This document shows, piece after piece, positions 52,316-62,808 of a stretch of DNA of 64,000 nt (positions are counted from its first letter, which is position 1; every line of letters starts with the position of its first letter). The DNA comes from Nothopassalora personata. Taxonomy: Eukaryota > Ascomycota > Dothideomycetes > Mycosphaerellales > Mycosphaerellaceae. The stretch lies in NCBI GenBank assembly GCA_033816765.1, contig CM066296.1, forward strand, positions 2,790,001 through 2,854,000, in the 5' to 3' direction. A program made the translations under genes and the position numbers. The notes below the pieces were generated by a model that saw nothing but the letters and a program-made list of their open reading frames with translations, did not search any database and was not told where the DNA came from.

Positions 52316-53584
52316 CTTGCTCTGCGTCTCGCATGTTCTTGTGACGTAGGAAGCAGTTCAACTGTAGCTATATCAATGCGTAATTCAATCCATCTGGCAA
52401 CTACGGCCATAGGCGAACAAAGATCAGAACTATGATGGGGACCGTATACACGCCGTACCCACTTTCTGCTTCGAGAATTCCATAACCGGCGAAATGACCC
52501 TCTCAATACTCGTTCTTTATGCGGACGGAGCGTCGCGTTTCCGAAGTGCTGCATAACCTATCAACAGTGTTCGATGCCTGCTTAAGGCGGCGGCGGCAAG
52601 GCCTGCTCCCTATGGCCTATTTAGACTTCCCTGCTCCTCCTCAGCAGCATGCGAACGATGCTTATATCGCGGCAAGTTTCAAGAGTCTTCACCGAGCATG
52701 CGGCTCTCACGTGCTGCATCGGAGACTCGACGACCGTAAGGGCCTGGCTGTGCCTAAGTGGGCTCAATAACTGGCTTGGCAATCACATGTGCCATCCTCC
52801 TACGCTGTAGAAGACGCCTCAAAATATACTTCACGACTTCACACTCACCTGTCAGTGTCTTGACCAGCCTTATTGTCTTCCGCACTGGCGCTACCCACCT
52901 TCCGCCCGTCTTCACGCAATACCATCATCGCCTGTAGCTCTCGCGATTCCTGTGTCTGCTGCCGCCGCGTGAGTTGATCATCAGTATGACGCCTTACCTC
53001 CTTGCGATTGCGATTTTTGCCGGAACAATGCTGCGTCTACTGGCGGTTTAAGGCGCAGAGGCGCCGATAGCAGCTGCTGTGCATACGAGAGCTCCGTGAA
53101 CACAGCGTCGGGCATCTGTTGTGCCACGATCTTTTAAAATCGGCCACTTTTTTCCAGCCAGTACTCGCGAGAGCGGCGACGCAGGGGCTGGAGCCCGCCC
53201 GAAGCAGGAGGTGCAGTTATAGAATATGGCGATGTGATGGACCTGCGGTGGGTAGGGGGAGCAGTATTGGTTGCCACGGATAATATTGTCTGTGTAGGTA
53301 CTCACCGCGGGGCCTTCCATTGGCACATGAGATTCAAAGGGGAATCGCCGAGCTAGCTTACGGCGAGAAGAAGTGATTGAGGTCAAAGAGCATTTCTGAG
53401 CGGCGACTGTTCGATGGAACGACTAGCTGTAGTAGACATGTGGCCTAATGTCATACTGAGTGGAGCTCTACAGCTGGCCGCCGTGGAGTTCTGCTTTGTA
53501 TAGTCTATCGACATGGCTTCCACAACTCCGCAATAGCGGCCAAGACCTCACGCTCAGCAATGGCACGTTCAGCACCTCCCGTAC
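52316..53584. other. Intergenic region
   Basis: About 1.3 kb with no supported gene. Frames at 52519-52770 and 53048-53386 show no recognisable domain. Confidence 0.45.
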
Positions 53585-54408
53585 TCATCCTGGCATCCAC
53601 AAGCGCCCGTGCTGCTTGTTCATGAGACTGGTTCTCATCCTTATGTACGCTGCTGCCATGACTTTTCGCAGAGTCTTGCTGGGATCTTCTTCAACCTCTT
53701 CGTCGCTGCTTCCTTGAGCTTTCTGGGTCGACGGCATGCTTTGCGATAGATCTTGCCTTGATGACTCAGATGAAGAGCTGCTAGGGACGACAGGTGGGTC
53801 GCTCGAGCTGCTCTCCAGTGGATGAAGTTGGGTTCGTCCGAGAACAATCCAAAGTTGCCGCTGTTGAAAGTATGCTACGAGCTCTCCGTCTGGCGACTTG
53901 TGTTTCAACGCCGCTCTCTCCTCATACCATGCAGGTGACATCTCATAACCCATGCCACCGCGATCGCTACGGACTTGCTCCTGTAAGCCTTCGAGCTCTC
54001 CTTCGCGTCATTTGGCGAAGATGCCCCATGCTGTACCAGAAGGGGGAAAATATTGCTGATGCTGAACTAATTTCGCTCGTATGAGACCAAGGAACTCTTT
54101 GTGATGCTGGCGTGCGACCTCGCTCGCCGGCTCTGTGCTCCCAGCGACCGCTTCGGACGACTGCGCTGCCTGTGCCATAGCCTTCTGAGTCTTGTTCCAT
54201 TCTGGTGAAGTCTCGCCGAAGTCAAGGGAGAGATGTGAGCCATGAGAATGCCGCTCCCGGCTATTATGATCGCGATGCAGCCGTTGAGGCCCTTTGTCCC
54301 AATCGCGCAATTTCGTTGTTCGTTACCAGGTAGTAGGATCCCCATGCTGTGACATTGGACCTGAAGTAATTGGTGCTTATATGAGAAATGTTCGAACAGT
54401 GCCGACAT
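53585..54408 (-). pseudogene. Fungal hypothetical protein, frameshifted and with in-frame TGA
   Basis: The minus strand reads MSALFEHFSYKHQLLQVQCH and CIAIIIAGSGILMAHISPL. After a one-base shift near 54240 it reads DFGETSPEWNKTQKAMAQAA, FLGLIRAKLVQHQQYFPPSG and TAWGIFAK. A TGA (54010-54008) follows, then in the same frame REGELEGLQEQVRSDRGGMG, YEMSPAWYEERAALKHKSPD and GELVAYFQQRQLWIVLGRTQ with a Ser-rich tail. I recall this domain order (Ala/Ile-rich block, FPPxxTAWGIF, then R/L-W) from uncharacterised fungal proteins, with no known role. The TGA could be a CGA Arg turned by a C-to-T change. Confidence 0.55.
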
Positions 54409-54834
54409 GTTGACGTGGAGAGATATGTAGGTCTGATAGTGTGAGAAACCTCACGCAAAGAGCATACGGTCTGTCTTATATGCCACGACTGATGCCACAG
54501 CCTGAGATTCTGTCTTCTGCACTGGTCATGGGGTGCTTAACTGCTAAAGGGCGTTTCGTCCAGCAGTTACATAGCGAGCAAGGAACACACACTGTGGCAG
54601 CTAGACAACAATCAGAAAAATTGCTGCTCATGGCAGTATCCAGATGGCAGCCGACAGACCTGGACCAGTCACTGACTTGCGGGGACGATCCTCGAGAGGC
54701 TTTAATGACACTACGCACAACCACGAACCCGATTGTGGTCTTCTGGAGCCACAACAGATGACACAGTGGACGAAATCTCCATTCTTTGACCAAATAGACT
54801 CTGTGATATCTGAACCTCTATGTGCTTACTGTTC
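54409..54834. other. Short intergenic stretch
   Basis: No supported gene between the pseudogene and the ankyrin relic; overlapping frames only. Confidence 0.4.
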
Positions 54835-56687
54835 TCATGCCTTTGCGGAGCGCAACACAGCGACCATACCGGCATCCTTCGCAGCCTCTGCTTTCCGTAA
54901 GGGCGTGGGCTCAATTAGTTTGCCTGCCTTGAAAAGCTTTCTATCAGGATCCGCACCGTTCCGAGCGAGGGCGTTGGCGACAGGTATGTTGCTAAAATCA
55001 CAGGCCATACGCAGAGCCGTTGGCAAAGTAGACAGCCCTCGCCAGCGTAAGGCGACCAAATTGGCATTTCGATATGCATTTGGGTTCACGCCATGTTTGA
55101 TGAAGTACTTGAGCAAAGCGGGACCTTCGACTTGGTTAGACCGATGTGCTGCGGAATGCAGAAGGTCTCCTTGCGAGAGATCCCTTCTGGAATGGCTTTC
55201 AGCGTATATAAATACCCCATTCCAGACGTTAGCAGCCATTCCAAGCTGTTCTAAGCTGTTCCAGGCCGGACATGGGAGGAGACCTAAATCTGCCTATGCG
55301 AGGTCCGACGCCGACAGTGAGGATGCTGGACTAGGCACAACCCTTCTGGAATGGCTTTTAGCGTGTATAAAGACCCCATTCCAGAAGTTAGGAGCCATTC
55401 CAAGCCATTCCAAGCTGTTCCAAGCTGTTCCAGGCCGGACATAGAAGGATCTACCTAAATCTGCCTATGCAAGGTCCGACGCCGACAGTAAGGTGGACTA
55501 GGCACAACCCTTCTGGAATGGCTTTTAGCGTGTATAAAGACCCTATTCCAGAAGTTAGGGGCCGTTCGAAGCTGTTCCAAGCTGTTCCAAGCTGTTCCAA
55601 GCTATTCCAGGCCGGAGATTATGTTCTACCTAAATCTGCCTATACAAGGTCCGCCGATAGTGAGGTGTACGATGCTGGACTAGGCACAGCCCTTCTGGAA
55701 CGATCTTCAGCGTGTATAAAGATCCCATTCCAGAAGTTAGGGGCCGTTCCAAGCTGTTCCAAGCTATTCCAGGCCGGAGATTATGTTCCACCTAGATCTA
55801 CCCATACAAGGTCCGCCGATAGTGAGGTGTACGATGCTGGACTAGGAACAGCCCTTCTGGAACGATCTTCAGCGTGTATAAAGACCCCATTCCAGAAGTT
55901 AGGGGCCGTTCCAAGCTGTTCTAAGCTGTTGTAGGCCGGACATAGAAGGATCTACCTAAATCTGCCTATGCAAGGTCCCACGCCGACAGTAAGGTGTACG
56001 ATGCTGGGCTAGGCCCGAAACTTCTGGAATAGCTTTCAGCGTGTATAAAGACCCTATTCCAGACGTTAGGAGCCATTCCAAGCTGTTCCAAGCTGTTGTA
56101 GGCCGGACATAGAAGCTGCCTATGCAAGGTCCGATTCCACTAGCGATAAGCGACGGAAAGCACGGACTGACGGTTTATGCACATCCGCTCCTTGCGCGAT
56201 AAGCCACTGCATAAAACTCAAGTCATTTACCGCAAAGCTATCAACAATCAGTCTTGGATTTGGTCGTTCAGTCTGAGTGTAAATTAGATCGTACCAAAGC
56301 GCAGAAGGCATCTCTTTCAACCTCCTGTTAACGTCCCAACCATGCTGAAGAAGTGCGTCGACACCAGTCCAATCATTCCTTTCGCAAGCCAGGGGCAAAA
56401 AGCGCTTCGTCAATAGTGTCGGCGCCCTGCAGCAAAATCGACAAGAAATCAGAGCGGCCGTCCCTAACACATACCTTCTTCGGGGCAATGCTACGGGCAC
56501 GCTTCCGTTCTTGTGCGATGCTGCAGACAATACTTCTGTCGTTGATGAAAAGAGCTTCCTCGATAGCAGACGACTGGCGGTCGAGAGAGTCCGCGTTCAC
56601 ATTCCAAGCCACGTCCAGCGAGCTTGTTTCATGGTGCTGATCTGGTCTGGCCATGTTGGAAAGCATACTTTGCGGAAGATAGACCAT
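54835..56687 (-). pseudogene. Ankyrin-repeat protein gene split by a tandem-repeat array
   Basis: Minus-strand pieces form one ankyrin-type protein. The head is at 56687-56373 (IAPKKVCVRDGRSDFLSILL, QGADTIDEALFAPGLRKE). After a one-base shift in a T5 run near 56400 it reads PLACERNDWTGVDALLQHGW and AVNDLSFMQWLIAQGADVHK (to 56120). The tail at 55239-54835 reads GDLLHSAAHRSNQVEGPALL, KYFIKHGVNPNAYRN and FSNIPVANALARNGADPDRK, ending RKAEAAKDAGMVAVLRSAKA. The G-A-D-x and H-G-V-N-P elements are ankyrin-loop-like. Between tail and middle sits about 0.94 kb of tandem array that breaks the frame. Whether this is a dead gene or one with expanded repeat is open; it is called a pseudogene because of the shift and array. 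Confidence 0.55.
55183..56115. repeat. Six-copy tandem array with hairpin-forming units
   Basis: The sequence CTTCTGGAA recurs at 55184, 55343, 55510, 55692, 55854 and 56021, spacing 159-182 bp. Most units contain CTTCTGGAATGG, then about 26 bases including AGCGTGTATAAAG, then CCATTCCAGAAG, the exact reverse complement of the first 12-mer, so each can form a 12-bp stem. Downstream in each unit is a variable number of the decamer TTCCAAGCTG and then GGCCGGA, TCTGCCTAT and AAGGTCCG. Variation in decamer number explains much of the period change. Confidence 0.9.
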
Positions 56688-57347
56688 GATTGGAAAGACG
56701 TGGAGCCAGCGACGAGCAGATTACAACACCTGTCGCTAGAGCTAATTAGGCTTCGCACAGCTGCGCCATGATGCCGAATCCGCTGGGGTGAATGCTGACC
56801 ACATGCGATATGAGCTTCATGCCGATGACATGGATTGACACACACCACAGCGAGAGTGCACTTTTGGCTTCACCTGCAGGTTTGATTTCAAAAGCGTCTG
56901 CTTGCAGCCAGCAGCACTAGGTACCTCGCAACGGCATCGCCGCTTTGGGTCATGGCGGGAGCGGTTGTGCGTGTATCTACTTCTGCTATCCGAATGTCAC
57001 AGGGTGTATGTCCTCAACGAAGATAGGTGACACCTCTCATATAGATGATGATGTTCTCTTAATCGAGAATTCCTCGTGCTGTATGTTTTTGCAGTTGTGA
57101 TTGAATTTTTTGCTGTGGCGCGTTGGTGTCACTTGCCGTGGCGGCGAGTCTGGGGCTGAGGCGATCACTAATTGGCCAGATTCAACTCGATGGTGTTCGA
57201 TAGAACTGGGCCGGGCTATCGTGTGCGCTCGCCGTAAAGAGTTAGTGGAGAATGCTCGGTCTATGTAGACGATTGTCGCAGGCCATAATACATGGCCTTT
57301 GGCTACATCTTTCGAGATCTATCTTTCGAGGAGCCTCCATAAGAGCT
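56688..57347. other. Intergenic region
   Basis: No supported gene. It lies upstream of the ankyrin relic and downstream of EFM5. Frames at 57242-57638 are antisense or alternate frames of EFM5. Confidence 0.5.
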
Positions 57348-58132
57348 TCATCGCCACTTCCAGTCATTGCATTCGAAGTTTGCATAGCAAAAGAACTCAT
57401 TACTAAGGCCTTTCGTGTGCTCCGGCTCGAAAGTGGTCGTCTTCGTGCCCAGCTTACCGTAGAGCTTGCCAATTGTCTCTTCCATTCTCTCGCCAGTACA
57501 GGAGATGAAGCGGAGACCTTCCTCGCCGTCTGTCGACCATTTCCTTGCGAGATACCGTACAGTGAGCGCCGTTTTTGTTTGGCAATCTGTAGACAGGAAT
57601 GGCGGATCGGCAATGATTCTGTCGAACTTGCCCTTTAGATGCGGTGGCAAGCGCAGTGGACTTTCGAAATCATAGAATTGAAAGTCTGGCCCGACAAGCT
57701 CAAATCTTTGATCGTATTCCAGCAGACATAGCTTCGGCCTGGGAATAGATCCATGTTCGGTAAGAATATTCCGCAGCGCCACATACACGCTTGGGGCGGA
57801 CACCACAGCGATGGCAGATTCCTCGGTAGCACCATGCAGCAGTTGCTTTGCTAGCAGACGTGCAGTAGCATCCGTGTACCAGAACTGGCTGGCGTTCCAG
57901 TCTTCACCAAAAAGGTCCATGCTGAGCCTGCCATTTCCCACGCCACTCTCAAAGTCAGCCTCCGCTTGAGCTTTCAGATCTTCGAACTTCTTGGCCTTGG
58001 CATCTTTCTCGAGGTTGAACTCCTGCAGGGCTGCGAGCGTGTCGGCTGGTAGTTGGCTACGGACGTGAGTATGGGGTGCAGTGAATCGAGACGGTGTCGT
58101 CTAACCTACGGCATATCATCGTCGTCGTCCAT
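57348..58132 (-). CDS. EFM5: Protein-lysine N-methyltransferase EFM5 (N6AMT2/EEF1AKMT1-type)
   Basis: Predicted 243 residues in two exons (58132-58110 and 58056-57348) with a 53-bp intron (GTAGGT donor). Exon 1 encodes MDDDDDM; exon 2 continues PQLPADTLAALQEF and a Lys-rich helix (EKDAKAKKFEDLKAQ). Family features: NASQFWYTDATARLLAKQLL, LLEYDQRFELVGPDFQFYDF and the catalytic DPPF motif (FDRIIADPPFLS). The C-terminal FEPEHTKGLSNEFFCYANF matches the EFM5/N6AMT2 family. In yeast Efm5 methylates Lys79 of translation elongation factor eEF1A. Starts 381 bp from the BSD2 start in the opposite direction. Confidence 0.9.
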
Positions 58133-58512
58133 GATTGATAACGTGCAACGTTACGATGCCTTGCTCCGAGAGGTGCATCTGCGTCCACAAGAAGGTTCTG
58201 TGCATACCACGTGTCTTGGTGAGATTTGTCTTGAAACAAAGCATAATGGTAGAGAAGACGTGATTACTCACGGGCGCTAAGATGGCGGACCAAGTCTGGT
58301 TGCGACATCACACGCAGCTAGGCTCTCAGGCGACACTTCTCACTACGCCTCTCTCTTACATCTCTCCTACCACACACGACGTCGACCACCGTCTTTCCGC
58401 CATTCTCCTCGGGACGATTCTCACTCATATACAGCACACACAGGTCGACAGCATCGCCTCGCCGACTGTTTTCACCCCATTTCTTGAAGCGTTCCAGCAA
58501 ACGCAGGTGGCC
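58133..58512. promoter_or_regulatory. Divergent promoter of EFM5 and BSD2
   Basis: 380 bp between the two start codons. The + frame is open from 58282, giving a possible N-terminal extension for BSD2 that lacks family pattern and is not taken as coding. Confidence 0.5.
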
Positions 58513-59646
58513 ATGAGCTCGCAGCGCTATCAGCCTGTACGTAACCACTCGCCCCATGCCGGGGACCACAACCAGAAGCCAACCCGCCATACTCAGACAT
58601 TTGCCACACAGGTAGCAGCAGCAGCAGCAGTAGACGACCACGACGACGACCACCACCACCACCATGTATCAGGACCATCGCCCGTAGCAGTTCCGCACTC
58701 GCCACCGCCCTCCTTCCGTTCGCAGCAATCGTCGCGCCGAACATCCCGCGAACACCAGACATCCGACGAGCGCGATCTCGACGACGCCTTCGATGCACCT
58801 TCGGACGACGAGGCCGACGATGATACACGCGACAGGAGGCGTCTAATCGGCGGTAGTGAGGCGTCATCACCGGAAAGAACACAGGACGGCCATCAGCTTC
58901 GGCCAGGCGCACGCGCGCGCGCGGTCACCCAGATACCCACATTCACACTAGGAGCACCCAGTGGCAGAGTTATCGGCAACAGCTCCGATGGCGTCTTTGC
59001 AAACATAGCCGCAAAGCCGCGCGCAGGAGACGATGTAGACGAGAAGCCGCCGACGTACGAACAGGCCGCAGCCGATGCAACGCCACCATACTGGGAGACG
59101 ACAGTCCTGTCACCATACGCCACCACCGGCAACCCCGACGATGTCTTCATTGATGGTCTCCTGGTTGGCTCACTCTTCTCCTTCATCTGGAATGCGCTCA
59201 TCTCCATGTCCTTCCAGCTTATCGGCTTCTTGCTCACATACCTTCTACACACTACGCACGCGGCGAAACACGGGTCAAGAGCTGGCTTGGGTATTACCTT
59301 GGTACAATACGGCTTCCAGATGCGATACGCAGCATCAGTAGGACTTTCTTCTGACGATCCGACAAATGGCGCTCCGGTGGAAGGCGTACCCGATGACCCG
59401 GACTCGCACAATTTCGACCCAAGCAAAGTGACAGGAGCCGACGGAGCGGCCTCCACAGCAGCGAGTCTCTCAACAACAGACTGGCTTTCGTACGCGTTGA
59501 TGATTGTGGGCTGGTTCATTCTGATCCGGGCAACAACGGACTTCATGAAGGCACGCCGGCAGGAGGCGCTCGTGCGGTCTTCACCGGATAGAGGTCTGGG
59601 TGTGGCCGTTGTGGCGGAGAATGAGCGACCTGACACTAGCGTTTAA
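58513..59646 (+). CDS. BSD2: BSD2/NDFIP-type membrane adaptor for Rsp5
   Basis: A 377-residue membrane protein starting MSSQRYQPVRNHSPHAGDHN. It contains low-complexity Ala and Asp/His stretches encoded by trinucleotide repeats near 58610-58665. A PPTY motif (EKPPTYEQAAADATPPYWE) is the binding site for the WW domains of Rsp5-type ubiquitin ligases. Hydrophobic segments follow (VGSLFSFIWNALISMSFQLI, LSYALMIVGWFILIRATTDF), separated by a loop, as in NDFIP/Bsd2 proteins. In yeast Bsd2 targets metal transporters such as Smf1 for vacuolar degradation. The frame stays open from 58282, but the family-like start is the ATG at 58513. Confidence 0.85.
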   Translation: MSSQRYQPVRNHSPHAGDHNQKPTRHTQTFATQVAAAAAVDDHDDDHHHHHVSGPSPVAVPHSPPPSFRSQQSSRRTSREHQTSDERDLDDAFDAPSDDEADDDTRDRRRLIGGSEASSPERTQDGHQLRPGARARAVTQIPTFTLGAPSGRVIGNSSDGVFANIAAKPRAGDDVDEKPPTYEQAAADATPPYWETTVLSPYATTGNPDDVFIDGLLVGSLFSFIWNALISMSFQLIGFLLTYLLHTTHAAKHGSRAGLGITLVQYGFQMRYAASVGLSSDDPTNGAPVEGVPDDPDSHNFDPSKVTGADGAASTAASLSTTDWLSYALMIVGWFILIRATTDFMKARRQEALVRSSPDRGLGVAVVAENERPDTSV

Positions 59647-60139
59647 GCAGCAAAGCGTGACATGAGGGATGGATCCGGGCACGGCAGGCATGGTGTTTTA
59701 GGGCGTTGAGATACTGCAAGTCGCTAATTTGCGCTGCGAGTCTTTTTTGTCTGAAGCAGTACTATTGCCCCACCCCTACTACGACTGATTGATGAGCGGG
59801 CGTCTTGCATACTTCGACATGAAATGCAGAGCAGACTTTTCGAGGTGGACATTCTGTCCACTGAACGCCATCTGCAACCTCTGTGTCAGTTCGACTCCCT
59901 TTCTATACATTCTCCATCTCGAATTCTGGCTTGCCCACAATTCGCTCTAGCTGCGATTGAGAGAAGTCGCTTTCCCAGTCGAACTACACCTCCGGTTCCT
60001 GACCAGCGGATGCGCAGACAGCCTCTTCATACCGCCCCCCAGCTCTGATCATGCTCATGCCCATCTGCAAAAACTTCCTCATCGTACACGCCACGATGAT
60101 AACGTCCACATCAACCCAGTCCCACCCATTCGAAGTGTT
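59647..60139. other. Intergenic region
   Basis: About 490 bp after BSD2 with no supported gene; the end borders the F-box relic. Confidence 0.45.
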
Positions 60140-60607
60140 TCAATCATTACTTCTCATGTACAAGGCCAGCTGCACGGACGCGGCTGCCTCGTCAAGGTAA
60201 AGGTCGAGCCATGAGGCGGTATCCTTTGTAAGCGCCGACTCGATTTCTGCTCTGCAGTCCTCCCGCGAAGGTTATGGTACTTGCTAGGCCGCTGTGGCCG
60301 GGTGAACAACTGAAGTCCAAGGGGAGCTTGGGCGAGTCGCTGGTGTTATCTTGATGGTCGGAGGAACAGAGGTAGCAGCCGCTTGTAAGGAGGAGGTTGA
60401 GGGTGAACCAGGCTTCGGCGCGGGTGTAGATGAATTTTTGATGGTCGAGGCGCGAGTGGCAGGGCGCGATCGGTATTGATGGAGGGTTTTGTGGCGTCGC
60501 GGATGGTGGGTGTTGGTACGCTGTGATAAGAGCAGGTCTTTTGGTGGGAGTTGGATGCGGTTGGATTCGAGGAGTTCGGGAATGGCGAATGCGCGAGCGG
60601 CTGCCAT
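60140..60607 (-). pseudogene. Small F-box protein relic, multiply frameshifted
   Basis: The minus strand starts MAAARAFAIPELLESNRIQL and PPKDLLLSQRTN, an F-box. After one extra C in a CCC run the next frame continues TIRDATKPSINTDRALPLA. A third frame near the end reads KDTASWLDLYLDEAAASVQL and ALYMRSND before TGA at 60140. The order F-box, then T-(F/I)-R-(D/N), then S-W-L-D-x-x-L agrees with the better-preserved gene at 62809-63354 (TFRNTMQ ... PSWLDVHLRS). At least two frameshifts make it a pseudogene. Confidence 0.65.
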
Positions 60608-61461
60608 GTTGTTCGCATTGCGTGGTGGTGTGGTGTTGAGGAGCGGTTTGGTGGTCGGTGGTGGTAATGTCTAGGACGAGTCGGCGGAATCTGGGGAAAG
60701 TGCGAAGAGAGCTGATTTGCATGTGAAGGAGTTCGAGATTACGGCGTCCTAGACAGAGAGGTCCTACCGCGCTTGACTCGGACATGGAAGGCCAAGTGCT
60801 TTGTTCGAATACGCCGGCACGAGAACTAGGTGCGGAGAAGATCGCCTTTGGGAAAAGTAGACAGCGCGTCGCTGGATACCTGCGGCTACATGTTACCCTT
60901 CTGGGAAGCTGGATCAATTTTTTGGAGCGCCATTGGAGTCTGTCATTCTTCGTCGATATCCGGTCCGAGAGGGCGGATAATGCGTGTGTTCTCTGCACGC
61001 TCACTTGTCTTCAATGGCTCGCAGCCTATCTCCGATCTCCATTGTCTTCTGTCCGCCCATGTCCACTCTTCACGGGTTGTCATGTCCTCCTGCCTAGGTC
61101 AACTCTTAGAGTTGATCGCCGGATACAGAGTCTCTGTCGATCAATGTGAGGCCACATCCAAATTCACCTCGTAGTCACCACGACTCTAACCTATGGCATA
61201 CTCCATGGAGAAATATGGCTGGACGCACTGGTGCATGACCCTTGTACATACAATCTCTAACATCATATCAGAGGCTGGATTTATGCCCTTGGCCAGGCAC
61301 AATTTCGCACAACGATATGTGCTGTATCGATGGAATGGTGTTCACATAGCTCGCCTAATTCGTCCTCTTCACAATTTTGTTGCCGTGTGAACCACCTGAG
61401 CTTCCCGACACGCGCTTCCGCTCATCACCCGTGAATCCTTTCCTCCAACTGAACTCGGTCT
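60608..61461. other. Intergenic region within the F-box cluster
   Basis: Frames at 60784-61174 (+) and upstream of the relic (-) lack F-box features. No supported gene. Confidence 0.4.
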
Positions 61462-62109
61462 TCACCCGGGTGCAGCACTCACTTCAACCTCGGTGCTCAC
61501 TCGGTTGGGAGCCCGGCTCTCGTTATCCCTGCGCCACTCGAAGACATGCTTCGCATAGCAACACGCCGCCCGGCGCGAGCTCAGCCACAAGCTCAGTAAG
61601 TCTTGTCCAGTCGGGCTGGCGACGAACGCCTCAGCATGCACATTATCGTACTTAGTCTTACGTGAGAGGACACAAAGATCCATAATGAGCAACTCCGAGC
61701 ACTCCTGGAAATAACTGCCTCGCCAAGAACCATGGCTTGTCCTGCTGGTTTCGAGAAATGTCGCTAAGTCAGGTCCGGAATTGTCATCGAGAGCGACGTG
61801 AGCCAGGTAGATCAGGTATGAAGGACAGTAGGCGCTGGAGTCGTAGAGTGAGATGTTCCATGATCGGTTGCGTGAGCGACTCGGTGCTGGCTCGAAGATG
61901 AGCTTGTTGAGGCCAGTTGTGGCATGGTCACAATCGTATGGCGCTGGCGTTCTCCGTGGACGTAGGAAGAGTGAGCTTTGAACAGAGATCGAACATCTGA
62001 TTGAGTCGCGGAAAGTGGTCTACCCCTTATGTGCTAAGAGTAGATCTCTTAGTGGCAGCTCGAGCAGAACTGCTTCGGGAGTTCGACCATGCCAGAAGCG
62101 CGAGCGCAT
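61462..62109 (-). pseudogene. Small F-box protein gene interrupted by TAG
   Basis: From ATG 62109 the frame reads MRSRFWHGRTPEAVLLELPL and RDLLLAHKG, then TAG at 62022-62020. It continues unshifted as TTFRDSIRCSISVQSSLFLR, NKLIFEPAPSRSRNRSWNIS, then SGPDLATFLETSRTSHGSW and ELLIMDLCVLSRKTKYDN, to a stop at 61462. The F-box core x-L-x-E-L-P-x-x-D-L-L-x-A and T-F-R-D-S-I match the paralogues at 60.4 and 63.2 kb. The frame is otherwise open for about 215 codons, so the TAG looks like the only inactivating change. Confidence 0.7.
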
Positions 62110-62497
62110 GCTGACACGTTCGGCTATATCGGTGTTATAGTCACTTGAGAGCCGAGGGGCAACGGCTTTGGCGCTGGTCGTGCTCAATTCATGTCTAGGG
62201 TTTCAAAGCGGAATTTCCTTATTCAGGGCCTTGCATGTGATACCTGGATCAAACTAACCTAACGGACGAAGCGAATCACAGGTGTGCTGCGTCTCGTTAG
62301 CGATAGAGCAGCATGATTCAGTAAGCACGGGCGAGAGACTTCTTTGATTGAGTACATATCGTTCTGCAGCCGTCTCGATGTGAGCGCCACCTGTATCGTT
62401 AACTCTTTGGATGCAAAATCATTCCTCGAGGCCGACAGGTCTCGGTCCCTGGGACCATTGTCTGCATCGATGTTGTATGGCTGTACTCTCCCGTCTG
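62110..62497. other. Intergenic region within the F-box cluster
   Basis: No supported feature; one short plus frame (62344-62535) only. Confidence 0.4.
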
Positions 62498-62716
62498 TCA
62501 GTGTTGGACTATCTTCAAGCGCCTCCAGGATGTAGCTATCAAAGTCCCAAGACAGGTCAATACTCTCCTATCTAAGTAATGGCCACTCCACTGCCACAAG
62601 AACTTTTCGTCCCGTTCGATGGTGACGATAAGTTTAAGCCGCTCGAGGGTGTGATCGCGCTGTAGTGTAGTGAAGCTCTCTTCCCATGTGGTCTCATCTA
62701 GGTCGATACAGGGATG
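62498..62716 (-). pseudogene. Relic of an uncharacterised fungal protein
   Basis: An open minus frame with no start codon reads RRHPCIDLDETTWEESFTTL, QRDHTLERLKLIVTIERDEK and FLWQWSGHYLDRR to TGA at 62498. The pattern (W-x-x-x-x-x-x-L near an R-R-H-P-C start, then a beta strand L-x-L-I-V) is reminiscent of fungal DUF7730-type domains often found near F-box genes. This is a weak assignment; only this fragment is visible. Confidence 0.4.
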
Positions 62717-62808
62717 GCGCCGGTATCAGCGTCGGAGCTGGCTTATTTCCACGTCTCGTGGAATCGCTCAGCTGCGGAATCTATGCTTGAGGCAAATCCG
62801 AGCAGATC

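Noticed and set aside
51850..52554. 234-codon minus-strand open frame
   Set aside because: It is mostly antisense to the OAHS part of the fusion gene and has no domain of its own.
55183..56115. CRISPR-like repeat array
   Set aside because: The genome is eukaryotic, unit spacing varies with internal decamers, and there are no unique spacers or cas genes.
58893..59636. 247-codon minus-strand open frame
   Set aside because: Antisense shadow of BSD2.
60192..61004. 270-codon minus-strand frame
   Set aside because: It joins non-coding sequence to parts of the F-box relic in mixed frames; the F-box features lie in other frames.
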